Below, one piece after another: positions 44,815-53,035 of a stretch of DNA of 64,000 bases. Numbering within the stretch: position 1 is the first letter of the stretch; every line of letters begins with the position of its first letter. The stretch comes from an uncultured Archangium sp. GTDB taxonomy: Bacteria > Myxococcota > Myxococcia > Myxococcales > Myxococcaceae. Under the pieces are notes generated by a model. That model had not been told where the DNA came from. It searched no databases and saw only the letters and a list, made by a program, of their open reading frames with translations. The stretch lies in assembly GCA_903905455.1 (NCBI GenBank), contig CAIVGN010000142.1, positions 16,433 through 80,432 on the forward strand. The letters are read 5' to 3'. The translations under genes and the position numbers were made by a program.

Positions 44815-47800
44815 ATGATGACCACAGGAGTCGCGGGTGGTTCCGGGCTTGCTAGGCAGCCGTACGTGTTCTCCCCCCGGACGGTCCTTTTCCTGTGTGT
44901 CGGTTTGTTGTCCACCTCGGCGTTTGCCAACCAGGGCAAGCGGTTCAGCATCGACCAGCGCGGCGACTTCGTGCTGCTGGGCAACACCAACAGCTACGAC
45001 TGCGGGAACAGTCCGGTCACGCCGCTGGTGGGCACCGTCGGCGCATGCGGCACCTCGACCAACGACACGAGCGGCGACATCTTGTGGCGGGCCGACGCGC
45101 CCGACGCGGGCCTGGCCTCGGCGAACACCGGCATCACCCTGGCGCAGTCGCGGAGCACCTCGATGCTCGCGCTGCCCGCCGGCGCCACGGTGACCTACGC
45201 GCGGCTCTACTGGGCGGCCAAGGGCACGCTCGACACGCAGGTCACCCTCGATCGCCAGGGCGGCTTCAGCAACGCCATCACCGCCGACGTGAGCTTCCCG
45301 GTGGTCAGCGGCAGCTACCAGGCCTCGGCCGACGTCACCGCGCTGGTGCAGGCCAACGGCGTGGGGGCGTACCGGGTCGCGGGCATCGACTCGCTCAACC
45401 CGGTCAACCTCAACGACTCCACCTTCTTCTCTGCGTGGTCGATGGTCGTCGTCTACCGGCTCGACACCATGCCCCCGCGGAACATCACCCTCTTCGACGG
45501 CTTCGACCAGGTCGACACCACCAACTCGGCGAACGTGACGCTCAACGGCTTCCTCGTGCCCGACGCGGGCTTCGACGGGAAGCTGGGCATCATCGCCTAC
45601 GAAGGCGATCTCACGCTGGTCGGCGAGAGCTTCAAGTTCAACAACGTGGCGGTGACCAACGGGCTCAACCCGGTGGACAACGCGCTCAACGGCACGCGCA
45701 GTTCGCTGGGCGTGGCGGTGAGCAACGTGGGAGATCTCCCGCGGCTGACCGGCGGCGTGGGCTCGGTCACCGGCTTCGATCTCGACGTGTTCGACGTCAC
45801 CGCGCAGCTGACGCCCAACCAGACCTCGGCGCCGCTGTCGGCGACCTCCACCGGCGACTTCTTCATTCACGGCGCCTTCATCACCAGCGTCTCGACGCTC
45901 AAGCCGATGTTCGTCAACGTGAGCAAGACGGTGACCGACCTGAACGGCGGCTCCGTGGTGCCGGGTGACACGCTGGAATACGTCATCACCGGCACCAACT
46001 CGGGCACCGACAGCGCGAGCGGCGTCTCGGTGAAGGACGTGCTCCCCGCGGGCGTGACCTTCGTGCCGGGCAGCATCAGCCTCGTCAGCGGCGGCGTGGC
46101 CGGGGTGAAGACCGACGCCACGGGCGATGACCAGGGCGACTACACGGCGGCGACGCGCACCGTGGTGGTCCGCATGGGCACCGGCGCGACGGCCACCACC
46201 GGCGGCACCATCGCCGTGGGCGGGAGCTTCGAGGTGCGCCTGCGCGTGACCGTCGACGCCGTCTCGCAGGGCGTGATCTCCAACCAGGCCACGCTGTCCA
46301 CCCAGGGCGCGGTGGCCGTCACCCAGGGCCTCGCCGACTTCGTGAACTACGACTCCGACTCGTCGGGCACCGGCCTGCGCCGCCCGACCGACGTCACGGT
46401 CATCGGCGACACGAGCATCGTCTCGGGCCCGGCGCTGATCACCAACGCCAACACCGCGACCTTCGACTTCTCGACCAACATCGGCGGCGCGACCTACCAG
46501 TGCAGCCTCGACGGCGCGGCCTTCGCGGCCTGCACCGACCCGGTCACCTTCAGCGCGCTGACCGAAGGCACGCACACCCTCCAGGTCCGCTACGTGTCGG
46601 GCCCCAGCGTGGACCCCACCCCGGCCTCGTACACCTGGGTCGTCGACCGCACCGCCCCGTCGGCGCCGGTGGTGCTCACGCCCGCCAACGGCTCGTTCAC
46701 CAGCAACCTGCGCCCGACCCTGAGCGGCACGACCGAGGCCAACAGCACCGTCACCGTGTTCCTCGATGGCGTCCAGGCGGGCACCACCACGGCGACGGCG
46801 GCGGGCACCTGGAGCTTCGTCCCCACCAGCGACCTCACCGCCGCCTCGCACACGGTGCGCGTCACGGCCACGGACGCCGCGGCGAACGTCTCGGCGAACT
46901 CCAACACCAACACCTTCACCGTCGACAACGCCGCGCCTGACACGACCATCGTCACCCGCCCGGCGGCGCTCTCCAACTCCACCAGCGCGACCTTCACCTT
47001 CTCGGCCACCGAAGCGGTGCTCCGCTACGAGTGCAGCGTCGACGGCGGCGCGTTCGCCCCCTGCGCCACGCCCTCGACCTTCACCGGCCTCGCCCAGGGC
47101 GCGCACACCCTCGCGGTGCGCGCCGTGGATCTCGCGGGCAACGTCGACGCCAGCCCGGCCACCTGGGCCTGGAGCGTGGACACCCTGCCCCCCGCGGCTC
47201 CCGTGGTCGCCACCCCGGCCAACGGCAGCAGCACCAACAACCCGCGCCCGGCCCTCACCGGCAGCGCCGAGCCCGGGAGCATCGTCGCGGTGAGCGTCGA
47301 CGGCTTCCTCGTGGGCACCACCACCGCGAGCGCCACCGGCGCCTGGAGCGTGACGCCCGTCGCCGCGCTGGGCAACGGCACGCACACCGTCTTCGCCACC
47401 GCCACCGACGCTTCGGGCAACGGCCCCACCAGCTCGAACGTCAACACCTTCACCGTGGACACCGTGGCCCCCGCGGCGCCGGTGGTGGTCACGCCGGCCA
47501 ACGCCAGCGCCACCAACAACACCCGGCCCCCGGTCACCGGCACCGCCGAGGCCAACAGCACCGTCACCGTCTTCCTCGACGGCGTCTCCACCGGCACCAC
47601 CACGGCCAACGCCTCGGGCGCGTGGGCCTTCACCCCGCCCTCCGCGCTCGCGGCCGGCAGCCATACCGTGCGCGCCACGGCCACCGACGCTTCGGCCAAC
47701 ACCTCGCTGGGCTCGAACACCAACACCTTCACCGTCGACGTCACCGCGCCGGTCGCGCCGGTCGTCGCCACCCCGGCCAACGGCAGCGCCACCAACAACA

Positions 47801-50800
47801 CCCGGCCCGCCGTCACCGGCACCGCCGAGGCCAACAGCACCGTCACGGTGTTCATCGACGGCGTGTCCGCCGGCACCACCACGGCGAGCGCCTCGGGCGC
47901 GTGGACGTTCACCCCGCCCACGGCCCTGACCGCGGCCTCGCACACCGCCCGCGCCACGGCCACCGACGCGGCGGGCAACGTCTCGCCCACCTCGAACACC
48001 AACACCTTCACCATCGACGTCACCGCGCCGGTCGCGCCGGTCGTCGCCACCCCGGCCGACGGCAGCGCCACCAACAACAACCGGCCCGCGGTCACCGGCA
48101 CCGCGGAGGCCGGCAGCACCGTCACCGTCTTCATCGACGGCGTCTCGGTGGGCACGGCGGTGACCAACGCCTCGGGGGCGTGGACGTTCACCCCGCCCAC
48201 TGCCCTCGCCGCGGGCCCGCACGCCGCGCGCGTCACCGCGACCGACGCGGCGGGCAACACCTCGCCCACTTCGAACACCAACACCTTCACCGTGGACGTC
48301 ACCGCGCCCGCGGCCCCGGTGGTCACCGCGCCGGCCAACGGCAGCGCGACGGCCAACGCCACGCCGGCCATCACCGGCACCGCGGAAGCCAACAGCACCG
48401 TCACCGTCACCCTCGACGGTGTCGTCGCCGGCACCACCACCGCTGATGCGGCGGGGGCCTGGAGCTTCACCCCGGGCACGGCGCTGAGCTCGGCGAGCCA
48501 CACCGTGAGCGCCACCTCGACGGACGCGGCGGGCAACACCTCGCCCACCTCGAACGCCAACACCTTCACCGTCGACACCGTCGCGCCGGACACCACCATC
48601 GCCTCGGGCCCCACCGGCGTCATCACCAGCTCGAGCGCGAACTTCACCTTCACCTCGAACGATCCCACCGCGACCTTCGAGTGCAGCCTCGACGGTGGCG
48701 CCTTCACGGCGTGCCCGGCGGCCTTCGCGCTCACCGGACTCGCCGACGGCCCCCACGCGTTGGCGGTGCGCACCCGCGACGCGGTGGGCAACGTCGACGC
48801 CACGCCGGCAAACCGCACCTTCACCGTCGATGCCACTGCGCCCGACACCACCATCACCATGAGCCCCACGGGGACCACGGGCGCGAAGACGGCCACCATC
48901 GTCTTCACCTCCAACGACCCGACGGCGACCTTCGAGTGCAGCCTCGACGGGGCGGCCTTCAGCTCCTGCACCGCGCCGGCCTCGCTCACCGCCCTCGCGC
49001 AGGGCGCCCACACCTTCGCGGTGCGCGCCACGGACACCAACGGCAACGTCGACCCCACGCCCGCCACGGTGAGCTGGGACATCCAGTCCGACACGGACAA
49101 CGACGGGCTGACCGACACCCAGGAAGTCACCCTGGGCACCGACCCCAACAACCCGGACACCGACGGCGACGGCGTCAACGACGGCGCGGAGGTCACCGCC
49201 GGCATCAACCCGCTCGACGCCGACTCCGATGACGACGGGGTGAAGGACGGCGCCGACGGCCTCACCGACACCGACGGCGACGGCCTCATCGACGCGCTCG
49301 ATCCCGACTCCGACGGCGACGGCCTCAACGACGGCACCGAGGCGGGCATCACCCTGGCCGCGGCCACCACCGGCACCAACACCAGCTCGCCCAACTTCGT
49401 GCCCGACGCCGACCCCACCACCACCACCGACCCCAAGCGCGTGGACACCGACGGCGACGGCATCAACGACGGGGTGGAAGACACCAACCACAACGGCCGC
49501 CTCGACGCGGGTGAGACCAGCGCCAGCGACGCCGACACCGACGACGACGGCCTGACCGATGGCAACGAGGACCTCGATCACGACGGCGTGGTCGACCCCA
49601 CCGAGACCAACCCCCGCCTCTTCGACACCGACGGCGACGGCCTGAGCGACGGCCTCGAGCGCGGCCTCACCGCGGCCCAGGGCCCGGACACCGACGGCAC
49701 GAAGTTCGTGGCCGACCTCGACCCGGCGAGCACCACCAACCCGCTGGCCACGGACACCGACCACGGCGGCATCGCCGACGGCGCCGAAGACACCAACGCC
49801 AACGGCCGCATCGACGCGGGCGAGATCAACCCCAATGACCCGGCCGATGACGTGACCGACCCCGACCCGGACCACGACGGCCTCGACACCGCCACCGAGA
49901 TCCGCATCGGCACCGACCCCAACAACCCCGACTCCGACGGCGACGGCATCAAGGACGGCGCCGACGGCATCGTGGACACCGACGGCGACGGGAAGATCGA
50001 CGCCCTCGACACCGACTCCGACGACGACGGCATCACCGACGGCGTGGAAGACACCAACCTCAACGGCGTGTTCGACCCGGGCGAGACCGATCGCCGCAAC
50101 GTGGACACCGACGGCGACGGCCTGCTCGACGGCATCGAAGACACCAACCACAACGGCGTCGTCGACGCGGGCGAGACCGACCCCCGCGTGCCCGACACCG
50201 ACGGCGACGGCATCCTCGACGGCATCGAAGACACCAACCACGACGGCACCTTCGACCCCGGCGAGACCGACCCGCTCAACCCCGACACCGACGGCGACAA
50301 GCTCCCCGACGGCCTCGAGGACACCAACCACAACGGCGTGGTGGACCCGGGCGAGACCGACCCGCGCAGCCCCGACACCGACGGCGACGGGCTGAAGGAC
50401 GGCGACGAAGACGCCAACCACAACGGCCTGGTCGACCCCGGCGAGACCGACCCCCGCGTGCCGGACACCGACGGCGACGGCCTCAAGGACGGCCTGGAGA
50501 TCGAGACGGGCACCGACCCGCTGACCCCCGAGGCGCAGTACGGCCTGCGCGGCAGTGGCTGCAGCGCCGGCGCCGGTGGGCCGATGACGTGGCTGGCCTT
50601 CGCCCTCGCAGCACTCCTGGTGCGTCGAAGGCGGGGCTCGGCGCTCGGCCTGACGGCGGCGGCGGTCCTCTCCACCACGGCGCTGGCCCAGGCCCAGACG
50701 TCGACGGGGCTCGATCTCCAGCGCTACCGCCCCGGCGCCGGCATCAACGACGTGCTGGGCACCGCGAGCGCGCGCACCGGCGGCCACCTGCGTTGGCAGG

Positions 50801-52311
50801 CCGGCGTGTCGCTCGACTACGCGCACCAGCCCCTGGCCCTCTACAACCTGAGCACCGGCAAGGCGGTCAACGATGCCGTCTCGAACCAGACGACGCTCAA
50901 CCTCATGGGCTCGTTGGGCCTGACCGAGGTGCTGGAGTTCGGCCTCGTGTTGCCGGTGGTCTTCCAGCCCCAGTCCAGCGGGCTGACGGGCACGCCTCCC
51001 AACGCCACGGGCCTGGGGGATCTCCGCTTCACGCCCCGGGCGCGCCTCTGGGCCAACGAGCGCGTGGCCTTCGGCATCGCGGCGACGCTGCAGTTCCCCA
51101 CCGGCGGTGGTGGTGGGTACCGCGGGGCGTCGGGCGTGGGCGTGTTGCCCCGGGCGCTGGCCGAGGTGAACTTCGGGCCGTTTCGCGCGCTCGCGGACGT
51201 GGGCGTGGCCTTCAAGCCGACGCAGCAACTGCTCAACGTGACCGCCGGCAACGAGTTCATGTTCTCGGCCGCCGCCGAGTACGCCTTCACCCCGAAGTGG
51301 GCCGCCCAGGCGACCTTGTTTGGCGCGGTGGGCCTTCAACAAAGTGACCCCGAAGAGATCGCGCTCGAGGCGTTGGGCGCGGTGCAGTTCCGCCCGATTC
51401 AGCAGCTCGCGCTGAGGCTCGGCGCCGGGCCCGGGCTGTCGAAGGGCTTCGGGGTGCCGGCTTTTCGCGTGCTGTTCTCGGCCGCGTGGGCCTCGCCCGA
51501 GAAGCGCGACGTGGACACCGACGGCGACGGCATCATGGACTCGAAGGACCAGTGCATCACCCTGGCCGAGGACCTGGACGGCACCGACGACACCGACGGC
51601 TGCCCCGACCTCGACGACGACGGTGACGGCATCAACGACGGCGTGGACCAGTGCCGCCTGAAGCCCGAGACCCTCAACGGCTACCAGGACACCGACGGCT
51701 GCCCCGACGAGGTGCCGGTGGTGGCGGTGGTGGCGGTCGTCGACACCGACAAGGACGGCATCCCCGACGGCGTCGACCAGTGCCCCGCGGAGCCCGAGGA
51801 CGTGGACCAGTTCGAGGACACCGACGGCTGCCCTGACCTGGACAACGACAAGGACGGCATCCCCGACGTGGCGGACAAGTGCCGCAACGAGCCGGAGACC
51901 ATCAACGGCAACCAGGACGAAGACGGCTGCCCCGACCAGGGCGAGACCAAGGTGGTGCTCGAGGCCGGGAAGATCCGCATCCTGGAGAAGGTCTTCTTCG
52001 CCACCGGCAAGGACCTGATCCTCGACCGCAGCTTCTCGCTGCTCAAGCAGGTCGCCTCGGTGCTCAAGGCCAACCCCGACCTGAAGCACGTGCGCGTCGA
52101 GGGCCACACCGACAACCAGGGCCAGCCGGCGAAGAACCTCGACCTCTCGCAGCGCCGGGCGAACACCGTGCGCGCGTTCCTCGTCAAGGAAGGCGTCGAG
52201 GCCGCGCGCCTCGAGGCGAAGGGCTTCGGGCAGACCCGCCCCGTCGACGACAACAAGACGGCGCCCGGCCGCGACAACAACCGCCGCGTCGAGTTCGTCA
52301 TCGCCGACTGA
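44815..52311 (+). CDS. 2498-residue surface protein: DUF11/Ig/TSP3 repeats, internal MYXO-CTERM-like tail, then a complete OmpA protein
   Basis: A signal peptide at about 22-38 precedes an N-terminal domain with Asn/Asp-rich strands (about 40-370) and a DUF11-like region (about 375-510). Some ten immunoglobulin-like repeats (Big-type, each with TNNTRPAVTGTAEANSTVTV or close variants) run to about 1420. Then come DTDGDGLxDG Ca-binding thrombospondin type 3 repeats to about 1905. At Cys1916 a MYXO-CTERM-like tail appears: Gly-Cys, hydrophobic TWLAFALAALLV, RRRR (1937-1940). The frame continues without stop into a second signal-peptide-like segment, a beta-barrel (about 1965-2240), TSP3 repeats and an OmpA C-terminal peptidoglycan-binding domain (VRVEGHTDNQG, NNRRVEFVI). 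Two normally separate proteins are therefore fused. GTG 50620 could start the OmpA part on its own. Confidence 0.88.
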   Translation: MMTTGVAGGSGLARQPYVFSPRTVLFLCVGLLSTSAFANQGKRFSIDQRGDFVLLGNTNSYDCGNSPVTPLVGTVGACGTSTNDTSGDILWRADAPDAGLASANTGITLAQSRSTSMLALPAGATVTYARLYWAAKGTLDTQVTLDRQGGFSNAITADVSFPVVSGSYQASADVTALVQANGVGAYRVAGIDSLNPVNLNDSTFFSAWSMVVVYRLDTMPPRNITLFDGFDQVDTTNSANVTLNGFLVPDAGFDGKLGIIAYEGDLTLVGESFKFNNVAVTNGLNPVDNALNGTRSSLGVAVSNVGDLPRLTGGVGSVTGFDLDVFDVTAQLTPNQTSAPLSATSTGDFFIHGAFITSVSTLKPMFVNVSKTVTDLNGGSVVPGDTLEYVITGTNSGTDSASGVSVKDVLPAGVTFVPGSISLVSGGVAGVKTDATGDDQGDYTAATRTVVVRMGTGATATTGGTIAVGGSFEVRLRVTVDAVSQGVISNQATLSTQGAVAVTQGLADFVNYDSDSSGTGLRRPTDVTVIGDTSIVSGPALITNANTATFDFSTNIGGATYQCSLDGAAFAACTDPVTFSALTEGTHTLQVRYVSGPSVDPTPASYTWVVDRTAPSAPVVLTPANGSFTSNLRPTLSGTTEANSTVTVFLDGVQAGTTTATAAGTWSFVPTSDLTAASHTVRVTATDAAANVSANSNTNTFTVDNAAPDTTIVTRPAALSNSTSATFTFSATEAVLRYECSVDGGAFAPCATPSTFTGLAQGAHTLAVRAVDLAGNVDASPATWAWSVDTLPPAAPVVATPANGSSTNNPRPALTGSAEPGSIVAVSVDGFLVGTTTASATGAWSVTPVAALGNGTHTVFATATDASGNGPTSSNVNTFTVDTVAPAAPVVVTPANASATNNTRPPVTGTAEANSTVTVFLDGVSTGTTTANASGAWAFTPPSALAAGSHTVRATATDASANTSLGSNTNTFTVDVTAPVAPVVATPANGSATNNTRPAVTGTAEANSTVTVFIDGVSAGTTTASASGAWTFTPPTALTAASHTARATATDAAGNVSPTSNTNTFTIDVTAPVAPVVATPADGSATNNNRPAVTGTAEAGSTVTVFIDGVSVGTAVTNASGAWTFTPPTALAAGPHAARVTATDAAGNTSPTSNTNTFTVDVTAPAAPVVTAPANGSATANATPAITGTAEANSTVTVTLDGVVAGTTTADAAGAWSFTPGTALSSASHTVSATSTDAAGNTSPTSNANTFTVDTVAPDTTIASGPTGVITSSSANFTFTSNDPTATFECSLDGGAFTACPAAFALTGLADGPHALAVRTRDAVGNVDATPANRTFTVDATAPDTTITMSPTGTTGAKTATIVFTSNDPTATFECSLDGAAFSSCTAPASLTALAQGAHTFAVRATDTNGNVDPTPATVSWDIQSDTDNDGLTDTQEVTLGTDPNNPDTDGDGVNDGAEVTAGINPLDADSDDDGVKDGADGLTDTDGDGLIDALDPDSDGDGLNDGTEAGITLAAATTGTNTSSPNFVPDADPTTTTDPKRVDTDGDGINDGVEDTNHNGRLDAGETSASDADTDDDGLTDGNEDLDHDGVVDPTETNPRLFDTDGDGLSDGLERGLTAAQGPDTDGTKFVADLDPASTTNPLATDTDHGGIADGAEDTNANGRIDAGEINPNDPADDVTDPDPDHDGLDTATEIRIGTDPNNPDSDGDGIKDGADGIVDTDGDGKIDALDTDSDDDGITDGVEDTNLNGVFDPGETDRRNVDTDGDGLLDGIEDTNHNGVVDAGETDPRVPDTDGDGILDGIEDTNHDGTFDPGETDPLNPDTDGDKLPDGLEDTNHNGVVDPGETDPRSPDTDGDGLKDGDEDANHNGLVDPGETDPRVPDTDGDGLKDGLEIETGTDPLTPEAQYGLRGSGCSAGAGGPMTWLAFALAALLVRRRRGSALGLTAAAVLSTTALAQAQTSTGLDLQRYRPGAGINDVLGTASARTGGHLRWQAGVSLDYAHQPLALYNLSTGKAVNDAVSNQTTLNLMGSLGLTEVLEFGLVLPVVFQPQSSGLTGTPPNATGLGDLRFTPRARLWANERVAFGIAATLQFPTGGGGGYRGASGVGVLPRALAEVNFGPFRALADVGVAFKPTQQLLNVTAGNEFMFSAAAEYAFTPKWAAQATLFGAVGLQQSDPEEIALEALGAVQFRPIQQLALRLGAGPGLSKGFGVPAFRVLFSAAWASPEKRDVDTDGDGIMDSKDQCITLAEDLDGTDDTDGCPDLDDDGDGINDGVDQCRLKPETLNGYQDTDGCPDEVPVVAVVAVVDTDKDGIPDGVDQCPAEPEDVDQFEDTDGCPDLDNDKDGIPDVADKCRNEPETINGNQDEDGCPDQGETKVVLEAGKIRILEKVFFATGKDLILDRSFSLLKQVASVLKANPDLKHVRVEGHTDNQGQPAKNLDLSQRRANTVRAFLVKEGVEAARLEAKGFGQTRPVDDNKTAPGRDNNRRVEFVIAD
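50560..50692 (+). other. Internal MYXO-CTERM-like tail followed by signal-peptide-like segment
   Basis: Codons 1916-1940 give Cys, a short Ser/Gly spacer, a 12-residue helix (TWLAFALAALLV) and four arginines. Codons 1941-1961 give a second hydrophobic stretch (LGLTAAAVLSTTALAQA) with an AQA-type cleavage site. MYXO-CTERM tails normally end the protein a few residues after the arginines. GTG at 50620 (codon 1936) would place MRRRRG in front of the second segment, an ideal signal peptide for a free-standing OmpA protein. Confidence 0.8.
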
Positions 52312-52503
52312 TCAGCGCGTGCGCACCAGGGCGTAGAGCGTCTCGGTGCGCCTGAAGAGGAACGCCGTCTCGTCACCCAGCGAGACGACGTTGCCGTCGG
52401 CCAGCGCCACCTCGGAGGTGACGGCGACGCCGTTGACCAGGGTGCCGTTGGTCGAGCCGGGATCGCGCAGCCAGGCCGCGCGCTTCCACCCATCGAAGCG
52501 CAC
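52312..52503 (-). pseudogene. Truncated FHA domain (C-terminal half only)
   Basis: A 63-residue frame (GTG 52503) contains the second half of an FHA domain: RFDGWKRAAWLRDPGSTNGT, VNG, then GDETAFLFRR. The first half, with the GR and Ser that bind phosphothreonine, is absent. Coding character reaches upstream (a DAQV segment) into the 3' end of the 85-residue gene in another frame, so the N-terminal half seems deleted or fused out of frame. It is the last frame of the FtsH-like operon, and its stop abuts the stop of the giant plus-strand gene (TGATCA). It may still be translated as a short protein. Confidence 0.55.
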
Positions 52504-52510
52504 CTGCGCG

Positions 52511-52768
52511 TCAGTCGCGGGGCAACGATGCGAGGTACTTCGCCAGCTCGGCGTTCTCGAGGGCCGAGCGCACCGGGTCGGCCGCGCGGGCCTCGGCCCC
52601 GGCCAGCCACTGGTGCACCAGGGGCGGCACCTCGAGCTGCTCGGCGCGCACGAAGCGCATCAACCGCTGGGCGGCGTCGTACCAGGCGAGGAGCGAGAGC
52701 TTGTCGCCGGTGGGCATGCGCAGCAGCTCGACGAGCTGGTTCTTGAGCACCACGTGGGGCTGGCTCAC
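52511..52768 (-). CDS. Small helical partner protein of the FtsH-like operon
   Basis: This 85-residue protein starts at ATG 52768, overlapping the previous stop by 4 nt (ATGA). It is almost entirely helical: VVLKNQLVELLRMPTGDKLS, AWYDAAQRLMRFVRAEQLEV, then LAGAEARAADPVRSALENAE. No signal or membrane segment. I recall no family with certainty. It is likely one of the small X-type components that accompany FtsH-like proteases in ternary systems. Its strict coupling to the upstream genes supports a shared complex. It is followed after 7 bp by the FHA remnant. Confidence 0.7.
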   Translation of the reverse strand: MSQPHVVLKNQLVELLRMPTGDKLSLLAWYDAAQRLMRFVRAEQLEVPPLVHQWLAGAEARAADPVRSALENAELAKYLASLPRD

Positions 52769-53031
52769 GACTTGGTGCCCACGGCTTCGCGCTGCGCAGG
52801 GGCGGCCTGCTTCTCTTCGGTGGTCGCCGCGCCGTGGCCTTCACGCTCGATGGTGATGGTGCCCAGGTCTTCGGCCTTCAGCCCGCCGCCGGCCAGCAGC
52901 GCCTCGACGATGCGCTTGTGCTCCTCTTCGTGTTCCATCGGCAGCGCGTCGGAGTCGCTGTCGTACTTCACCCACACGTTCTTCTTCTTGGTGGTGGGGT
53001 CGATGTCGAGGCGGAGGATGAGCGTGGCCAT
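52765..53031 (-). CDS. Small ternary-system partner protein (MATLILRxDIDP type)
   Basis: This 88-residue protein starts at ATG 53031, 4 bp after the FtsH-like stop. The first 45 residues form a beta-rich core (MATLILRLDIDPTTKKKNVW, VKYDSDSDALPMEHEEEHKR) with a helix RIVEALLAGGGL, and the rest is a charged, Ala/Glu/Lys-rich tail. The opening resembles, from memory, a small domain found next to FtsH-like proteases in ternary systems. No enzymatic motif. Its role is probably a subunit or adaptor of the protease. Confidence 0.7.
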   Translation of the reverse strand: MATLILRLDIDPTTKKKNVWVKYDSDSDALPMEHEEEHKRIVEALLAGGGLKAEDLGTITIEREGHGAATTEEKQAAPAQREAVGTKS

Positions 53032-53035
53032 GGGA

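Noticed and set aside
49080..50520. GC-rich repeats considered as a CRISPR or satellite element
   Set aside because: They encode DTDGDG calcium-binding repeats in frame and vary at codon positions as protein repeats do.
44776..52107. Very long minus-strand open frame opposite the 2498-residue gene
   Set aside because: It is a shadow of GC-rich, repeat-bearing DNA: the translation is monotonous Val/Gly/Arg/Ala/His text without domain logic, while the plus strand encodes recognisable Ig, TSP3 and OmpA domains.
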